NCBI GenBank assembly: GCA_963730225.1
Contig: CAVSQX010000004.1
Span: 682,001-746,000 of the forward strand
DNA length: 64,000 nucleotides
Reading direction: 5' to 3'
Source of the DNA: CAVSQX01 sp963730225
GTDB taxonomy: Bacteria; Planctomycetota; Phycisphaerae; Tepidisphaerales; Tepidisphaeraceae
The notes under the pieces are model-generated. The model did not search any database and had not been told where the DNA came from. It saw only the letters and a list, made by a program, of their open reading frames with translations. This document shows, in pieces, positions 58,646 to 64,000 of the stretch (position 1 is its first letter; every line of letters begins with the position of its first letter). Made by a program: the position numbers and the translations under genes.

Positions 58646-59215
58646 ATGATCATCCTAATCGACAACTACGATTCCTTCACCTACAACCTGGTCCAGAAGC
58701 TGGGCGAGGTTGCCCCGGACCAGCGGATGGAAGTTTTTCGCAACGACAAGGTGAGCATCGCCCAGATCGAATCGCTGCGCCCGACGCACCTGGTCATCTC
58801 CCCCGGCCCCTGCACGCCGAAGGAAGGCGGCATTTCCAACGACATCATTCGCCATTTCGGCCCGCGCCTGCCGGTGCTGGGCGTGTGCCTGGGACATCAG
58901 TGCATCGGCTTTGTCGCCGGCGCGGTCGTCGAGCGGGCCGAGCGTTTGATGCACGGTAAAACCGATCAGATTCACCACGACGGCAAGACCATCTACGCCG
59001 GAATGCCCAACCCGTTCACGGCCACGCGCTATCACAGCCTCATCATCCGCAACGGCACGCTTCCGTCGGAATACGAGATCACCGCCTGGACCGATCACGA
59101 CGAAATCATGGGCGTCCGCCACAAAACCTGGCCGCTGGAAGGCGTGCAGTACCATCCGGAAAGTTTTCTCACCGAGCAGGGGGAACGGTTGCTGGCGAAT
59201 TTCCTGAAGAAGTGA
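58646..59215 (+). CDS. trpG: Anthranilate/aminodeoxychorismate synthase glutamine amidotransferase
   Basis: 189 residues. Supplies ammonia from glutamine to TrpE (and possibly PabB). 'MIILIDNYDSFTYNLVQKLG' is the typical start; 'LVISPGPCTPKEGGISNDII', the nucleophile Cys in 'LGVCLGHQCIGFVAGA', and the His/Glu pair in 'EGVQYHPESFLTEQG' complete the triad. It is far from trpE in this window. The last 47 bp overlap the convergent TPR membrane gene. Confidence 0.93.
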   Translation: MIILIDNYDSFTYNLVQKLGEVAPDQRMEVFRNDKVSIAQIESLRPTHLVISPGPCTPKEGGISNDIIRHFGPRLPVLGVCLGHQCIGFVAGAVVERAERLMHGKTDQIHHDGKTIYAGMPNPFTATRYHSLIIRNGTLPSEYEITAWTDHDEIMGVRHKTWPLEGVQYHPESFLTEQGERLLANFLKK

Positions 59216-61286
59216 TCGGCGTTGCCTGCGTCGTGCTGGGCCGGGTGGCGTTCTGGCGCCGCTGTTTTTCCAGAGCCGCCGTGCAGATATCGATATTCCG
59301 CCGCGCTTCTTTTGAATTGGGATCCAGGCCCAGCGCGGTGTTGAAGAACTTGATCGCATCGCCCAGATTTCCCTGGCGCGCTACCAGTTTGCCGATGCTT
59401 ATCCAAATATCCGGGTCGTCCTTCTGCTTTTGATGCAACTCCCTGGCAACTAAAAAGAATTGCACCAGGGCGCCTTTATCGTCCCCCGCATCGGCCAAAA
59501 GCTTGCCCAGCTCGATCCGTGCCGGCACGCTGTCGGAGTCGATGTCAATCGCCAGCTTCTCCTCGGAAATCGCCCGCTGCGGATTAGTCGCGGCGTACGC
59601 GGTTCCGAGCAATCGATGAGCTTGTGACGATTGCGGCTCGATCGCCAGCGCTTCATCCAAAACCTTAATCGCCTCCTCATTTTTCCCCACGCTGATCAGT
59701 TGAATGCCCAGTTCCAATCGGGCTTCGAGCAACTTGGGCCCATCTGCCACCGCCAAGCGCAATTGTTCGATCGCGTGGGGAATATCTCCCAGCCGAACCA
59801 GGATTCGCCCCCAGGTTGAGTGTGCTTCGGCGTCCGAGTCGTCAAGTTCGGCGGCGGCCCGGGCCTGCTGCAACGCCTGTTGCAGTTTTTGGTCATACGA
59901 ATCCTTGTCCCCCGCCGCCAAGTCGTCTTCCGCCGATTCCGCCAGTGCGACGGCCAACCGATCGTGAGCGAAAACGGAGGCGGGATTCTTCGCCACGGTG
60001 TCCTGCCAAAGCAAAACCGAATCCCTGAAGACCTGTGCCCGCGCCCACGATATCCCGCCGGCCGCCAGCAAGACGATCGCCGAAAGCACCACCGAAACGG
60101 CCGCCTGCGTGTGCATTTTTCTCAATCCCCACGCCGCCGCTCCGACAATCAACGCGATCAACGGGGCCGTCGCCAGATACGCCCAGTGATCCGCAACGTA
60201 ACTGTGTTCCATCGGCAGAAGAAAATAAATCCCCATCGCCGGGGCAAGACAGGCAAGGAAACAAATCCACCCCACCGCCGCCGCCCGCCATCGCCCAACG
60301 GCAAGCACCAGCGCCGTCACCAGCGCCAGCGGAAGCAAATCGGTAATCGAATATGTGCCGATGTCCCACTTCGGATACAAAAAGCTGAGATTCATCGGCG
60401 CCAGCAGCTTGCCGATGTAGAACCAAGGCGTTCGCCCGATCAGCGACAGCCGTTGGAGCAACGTTAGATTTCCATCGACCGCGGCGTTGGTGAGAATAAT
60501 CCGCTCGTAATCTTCGGCTGCAAAACAAAGCACGACGCCGATGATCAACATCGGCAGCAGCAGCGCCGCATTCCGCGCCGACAATCGCCGCTGCCACCAG
60601 AGCAGCATCAGTGTCACGATCGGCATCGCCCACGCCGTCGATTTGCTGAGCATCGCCACCACAAAAAGCGCCAGCGAAGCCGCGTACCAGCTCCAACGCT
60701 TGTCGACCGACATTTGGCGAGTCGGATCGGCGAAGATCAGAAATGCAAAAACCGATGCGAAAAAGAACAGCCCCGCCAGCACGACCGATGTTTGGCTGAT
60801 CCACGAAACGGCTTGCGTGTTGAGCGGATGCACAGCGAACAGCGCCGCCGCCACCCACGCTCCGGGAAGTTTGATCTCGCGCAGAATCAGCCACAGCATC
60901 ACCGCCGCCCCGCCATGCAGCAGCAGATTCGCCAGATGAAACGGAAAAGGAGTAATCCCTCCCGCAGCGTCCTGGCCGAACAAATTGTAAATCAGCCAAT
61001 CGAGCGTGAATGTCACCGGGTGATACTGTCCGAACGGATAGTGGGCCGGATCCTGCCATCGCTGCGCCCAGATGATCGTCGGCGCGGCGGGTCGGACGTA
61101 ATGAATGTCGTTCCAAAGCAACCTCCCATCGGCCGCCGGCCAGAAGGCGATCAGCACCAGGATCATCAACATGCCGGCCCAGAGGGAAATATCGCGGGGC
61201 GAGACCGACTCATCGGGAAGAATCAGTTCCAGCGAATCGGCGGAGACGGCTTCGGGTTTGGGGGAATTCTCTTCGGATGAACTCAT
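59169..61286 (-). CDS. Polytopic membrane protein with C-terminal TPR repeats
   Basis: 705 residues from ATG 61286 (MSSSEENSPK). About ten to eleven membrane segments fill residues 30-430, with 'SFLYPKWDIGTYSITDLLPL' and 'VHPLNTQAVSWISQTSVVLA', motifs seen in TMTC-like O-mannosyltransferase relatives of planctomycetes. From about 455 there are five or six TPR motifs ('AHSTWGRILVRLGDIPHAIE', 'ARLELGIQLISVGKNEEAIK', 'AHRLLGTAYAATNPQRAISE'). Glycosyltransferase activity is likely but not proven. Its C-terminus overlaps trpG by 47 bp. Confidence 0.82.
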   Translation of the reverse strand: MSSSEENSPKPEAVSADSLELILPDESVSPRDISLWAGMLMILVLIAFWPAADGRLLWNDIHYVRPAAPTIIWAQRWQDPAHYPFGQYHPVTFTLDWLIYNLFGQDAAGGITPFPFHLANLLLHGGAAVMLWLILREIKLPGAWVAAALFAVHPLNTQAVSWISQTSVVLAGLFFFASVFAFLIFADPTRQMSVDKRWSWYAASLALFVVAMLSKSTAWAMPIVTLMLLWWQRRLSARNAALLLPMLIIGVVLCFAAEDYERIILTNAAVDGNLTLLQRLSLIGRTPWFYIGKLLAPMNLSFLYPKWDIGTYSITDLLPLALVTALVLAVGRWRAAAVGWICFLACLAPAMGIYFLLPMEHSYVADHWAYLATAPLIALIVGAAAWGLRKMHTQAAVSVVLSAIVLLAAGGISWARAQVFRDSVLLWQDTVAKNPASVFAHDRLAVALAESAEDDLAAGDKDSYDQKLQQALQQARAAAELDDSDAEAHSTWGRILVRLGDIPHAIEQLRLAVADGPKLLEARLELGIQLISVGKNEEAIKVLDEALAIEPQSSQAHRLLGTAYAATNPQRAISEEKLAIDIDSDSVPARIELGKLLADAGDDKGALVQFFLVARELHQKQKDDPDIWISIGKLVARQGNLGDAIKFFNTALGLDPNSKEARRNIDICTAALEKQRRQNATRPSTTQATPITSSGNSPATVPPAR

Positions 61287-61330
61287 AATTCCTGTCAAGC
61301 CTCCGCGGCCGGCCATCTTAGCGGAAAACC

Positions 61331-61406
61331 CGAGGATCGAGGATGGAGGATCGAAGATCGCGCGGAAAAGCCACCGCCCTCTTCCATCGTCGATCCTCGA
61401 TCCTCG
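61331..61406. repeat. Long inverted repeat upstream of sppA
   Basis: 27-bp arms (61331-61357 and 61380-61406) with perfect outer 14 bp (CGAGGATCGAGGAT) and three mismatches inward. The arms are built of the word GAGGATC repeated. Loop of 22 bases. It lies between the divergent TPR membrane gene and sppA. Confidence 0.88.
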
Positions 61407-61448
61407 AAACTAGCCGCGCAAAGGCCCTGCATCTATGATTGTAATGTC

Positions 61449-62576
61449 ATGACTCCAACTCCTCCGCCCGGACAGCCGCCGATTGATCCCCGCCCCGCTT
61501 TTGTTCCCCCTCCGCCGCCGCCCGGTCGCGGGCCGGGAGGATTCCCGCCGCCAATGATGCCGCCTCCGCCCTGGATGCAGCCGCGCCGCCGAAGTGTTCT
61601 GGGAATTTTCTTCACGATCATTTCCGTCGTCGCGCTGGTGGTGTCGGTGCTGATCAACATCTATTTTTTTGCCGCCGGAGGAGTCGGCGGATTCACCAGC
61701 GATGGGATTCGGCAAACCACGCTGGTCGAGGGCAACTCCCAACAAAAGATTGCGCTGGTGCCCATCGAGAATTCCTTCATCGGCCAGGACCAGGCCGATC
61801 TTCTGGACAAAATGCTCGGCACGGTCGAGAAAGATTCCAACGTCAAAGCCGTCGTCGTGAAAATCGATACCCCCGGCGGAGCCGTCACGCCATCGGATGA
61901 GATGTATCATCGACTCCAGGTTTTCAAAACGCAGCGGCCCGGCGTTCCAGTGATCGTGAGCATGGGCGGACTGGCCACCAGTGGTGGATACTACGCGGCC
62001 TGCGGCGGTGATTATCTCTTCGCCGAGCCGACCACCATCACCGGTAACATCGGCGTGCTGGAGCCGTGGCTCGATTTCTCGAAATTGGCCGACAAATGGG
62101 GCGTCGAGGATCGCACCCTGCATTCCACCGGCGCTGATTACAAAACCGCCGGTTCATGGCTCAAGCCGCCGACGCCGCAGGACACGGCGTATCTCACCGG
62201 GCTGCTCGATGCGGCTTTCGCGCAATTCAAATCGGTTGTCGTCGCCGGCCGGGCGACACATCTGACGCAAACCATCGACCAGATCGCCAACGGCAAAGCC
62301 TACACCGCCGCTCAGGCCCTTCAGCTTGGATTGATCGACGCCGTCGGTTATCCCGCCGACGCCTACGCCTACGCCGCCAAAAAAGCCGGCCTCACGGACA
62401 TGACCGTGGTTCGCTACGATCGCCCTTCCACGTTCGCCGATTTGTTCACGTCCAATTTCACTGTCCAACCCGCCAAGGCCGTCGGGTCGATGCAGGGGGC
62501 GAGCGTTTCGATCGACGCCGGCCAACTCGACGGCCAGCTGACTCCGCGGATGTTGTATCTTTGGAAAGGATATTGA
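61449..62576 (+). CDS. sppA: Signal peptide peptidase SppA-like serine protease
   Basis: 375 residues, S49 family. A Pro-rich cytoplasmic N-terminus of about 45 residues precedes one membrane segment (IFFTIISVVALVVSVLINIY). The protease domain has 'VVVKIDTPGGAVTPSDEMYH', the nucleophile Ser in 'VSMGGLATSGGYYAACGGDY', and a candidate general-base Lys in 'HSTGADYKTAGSWLKPP'. It cleaves leftover signal peptides in the membrane in known relatives. The single protease repeat and short length fit the Bacillus-like type. The TGA stop shares one base with the ATG of the next gene. Confidence 0.92.
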   Translation: MTPTPPPGQPPIDPRPAFVPPPPPPGRGPGGFPPPMMPPPPWMQPRRRSVLGIFFTIISVVALVVSVLINIYFFAAGGVGGFTSDGIRQTTLVEGNSQQKIALVPIENSFIGQDQADLLDKMLGTVEKDSNVKAVVVKIDTPGGAVTPSDEMYHRLQVFKTQRPGVPVIVSMGGLATSGGYYAACGGDYLFAEPTTITGNIGVLEPWLDFSKLADKWGVEDRTLHSTGADYKTAGSWLKPPTPQDTAYLTGLLDAAFAQFKSVVVAGRATHLTQTIDQIANGKAYTAAQALQLGLIDAVGYPADAYAYAAKKAGLTDMTVVRYDRPSTFADLFTSNFTVQPAKAVGSMQGASVSIDAGQLDGQLTPRMLYLWKGY

Positions 62577-64000
62577 TGGCTCGCCTCACCGTGGCAGGAA
62601 GAACGGTGCTTTTGGCCGCCCTGACGGCGCTCATCGCCTCATGGGCTTCGGCGGCCACCTCGGACCAGATCGACACGGCACTGCAAAAAGCCAAGGCGTA
62701 TGTCTATTCCCGCCAGCGCCGCGGAAATTGGGAATCGCACGCTACCCCTCCCACCGATGAGGAAGTAAAGAAAAGCGGCACCAGCATCACCGCCGGCCAA
62801 TGGGGCGAGCAAACCGCGCTGGCCGTCTACGCTCTTCTGGCCGCTGGCGATTCGGCTCAGGATGACAAGCTGATTCCGCCCATAAAATTCCTGCAAACCA
62901 GCAATTTCTGGGGCGTTTACGCTTTCGGAGCGAAAACGCAGATGTATCCGTTCCTTCCCTCTACCGCCGACGTTCGCCGCAAGGCCAGCGAAGACGTGCA
63001 GAAACTTTTGGATGCCCAATTCAAGGACGGCCCGGCCAAAGGCTTGTACGACCAACTCCTCGATTCCACGCGCACCACGCGCTTCGATCACAGCGTCAGC
63101 CTGTACGGCGTGCTGGGCGTCTGGGCCGCCGAGCAAGCCGGCGCGGAAGTCCCGATCGATTACTGGAAAGACGTCGAGGATGCCTGGATTCGCGATCAGG
63201 ATCCCAGCGGCGCCTGGGCACCCGAGCATCATGCGACGGCCAAATATCCGCTCTCGGCCCCGATGACCGCCGCCGGGCTCACGACACTGTTCATCACCCA
63301 GGACCGCCTGCACGCCGACAACGGCGTTTTGTGCAAAGGCAACATCACCAACCCGCACATCGATTCGGGCCTCCAGTGGATCAGCCAGAATTTCGACAAG
63401 GTTTTAACCGACAAACAGCAGCGCTACGCCCCCTACAGCACCCTCTTCGACGTCGAGCGCGTCGGCATGGCCAGCGGGCTAAAATATTTCGGCGATGTGA
63501 ACTGGTATCAGCAGGGAGCCGACTATCTGGTTCAGCATCAGGACGCCAACGGCTCCTTCGGTAGAGACCTGCCCAACACCTGTTTTGCGATTCTCTTCCT
63601 CTCCCACGGCCGAGCCCCGGTGGTTTTCAACAAGCTCCAGTACAACGTCGCCGCCGCCGAAGGCAACTGGAACCAGCGCCCGCGCGACGTGGCCAATCTC
63701 GTCCATTTCATCGGCCAGGAAACCGAGCGCGATCTGAACTGGCAGATCGTAAACCTGTCGGCTCCGATGCACGAATTGCACGATGCCCCGATTCTTTTCT
63801 TGCGGAAATCAAACCCTGCAATTCTCGCCGCAGGAGGAATCGGTGCTCAAGCAATTCTGCGAGGAAGGCGGAATCATCGTCGGCAACTCCGATTGCGGCT
63901 CCGAGGATTTCGCCAAATCCTTCCGCCAACTGGGTAGTAAACTTTTTCCCGCTTACGAATTCCGCGAACTGCCCGAAGATCATCCGATCTACACCAATCA
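62576..64000 (+). CDS. Secreted protein with squalene-cyclase-like and DUF4159 regions (frame disrupted, 3' end beyond window)
   Basis: Signal peptide (TVLLAALTALIASWASA), then alpha-toroid repeats like those of squalene-hopene cyclases and prenyltransferases: 'QWGEQTALAVYALLAAGDSA', 'DHSVSLYGVLGVWAAEQAGA' and 'YQQGADYLVQHQDANGSFGR'. From 'APMHELHDAPILFL' the DUF4159 fold begins. The frame fails near 63803; skipping one base gives GNQTLQFSPQEESVLKQFCE and 'FPAYEFRELPEDHPIY' up to the window edge. It is co-translated with sppA (one-base overlap). The catalytic DxDD of true cyclases is not seen, so it is probably a binding or scaffold protein. Function unknown. Confidence 0.8.

Overview
The window looks like about 64 kb of chromosome from a planctomycete, most likely of the Phycisphaerae/Tepidisphaera type. 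This is inferred from gene content, not from a marker search. The DNA is GC-rich. It encodes two PEP-CTERM-type surface proteins and two very large surface proteins that begin with an LExRxLL tag (LEPR-XLL-like). It also has a dockerin-like repeat protein, TPR proteins with SPINDLY/OGT-type glycosyltransferase domains, a DUF4159-type protein, and McsA/McsB. No phage, insertion sequence or CRISPR array was seen.

Layout. 0-8 kb: a hybrid histidine kinase cut by the left edge, an aldo/keto reductase, a polysaccharide deacetylase, a PaaK-like ligase, a VapBC-like toxin-antitoxin pair, a YgiT-like protein, rsmH and tRNA-Arg(CCT). 8-15 kb: a large PEP-CTERM protein, a DinB-like protein, a 0.8 kb stretch without a recognisable gene, a YrhB/Imm35-like protein and aconitase. 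15-24 kb: two LExRxLL surface proteins, a secreted HEAT-like protein and a membrane-anchored PhnD-like binding protein. 24-32 kb: trpE, a QueD/PTPS-like protein, mcsA-mcsB, a small toxin-antitoxin cluster with damaged RelE toxins, a methyltransferase, a LuxR-type regulator and a beta/gamma-crystallin-like protein with an internal stop. 32-42 kb: a glycosyltransferase, folE, a GT-C membrane transferase, a TPR-YggX fusion, an orphan HicB-like protein, nrnA, ribF, an OpgC-like acyltransferase, a dienelactone hydrolase and a small basic secreted protein. 42-48 kb: TetR, AMMECR1, two convergent TPR-OGT paralogues and a second PEP-CTERM protein. 48-64 kb: gltD/gltB, sodC with an ECF sigma factor and its anti-sigma factor, a CopZ-like protein, a site-2 protease, trpG, a TPR membrane protein, sppA, and a squalene-cyclase-like/DUF4159 gene cut by the right edge.

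The most striking property of the raw sequence is how often good genes change frame. At least thirteen single-base frame disruptions interrupt otherwise intact proteins, including rsmH, trpE, ribF and acnA (twice). Three small genes carry an in-frame stop. Conserved residues continue directly across each break, so uncorrected single-base indels in the assembly are the simplest explanation for the housekeeping genes. The damaged toxins and the crystallin-like gene could instead be real decay. One consequence is that an apparent RibF-NrnA fusion is better read as two genes coupled by an ATGA overlap.

Candidate regulatory and structural elements include two rho-independent terminators, three long intergenic inverted repeats of unrelated sequence, and a GC palindrome in the promoter of the HicB-like gene. 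A pair of 12-bp direct repeats flanks a -35-like hexamer upstream of the second PEP-CTERM gene. I did not find one clear, undescribed multi-gene system. The best leads are the TPR-YggX fusion, the AMMECR1-OGT-OGT cluster, the crystallin-like gene, and the sodC-ECF-anti-sigma operon.
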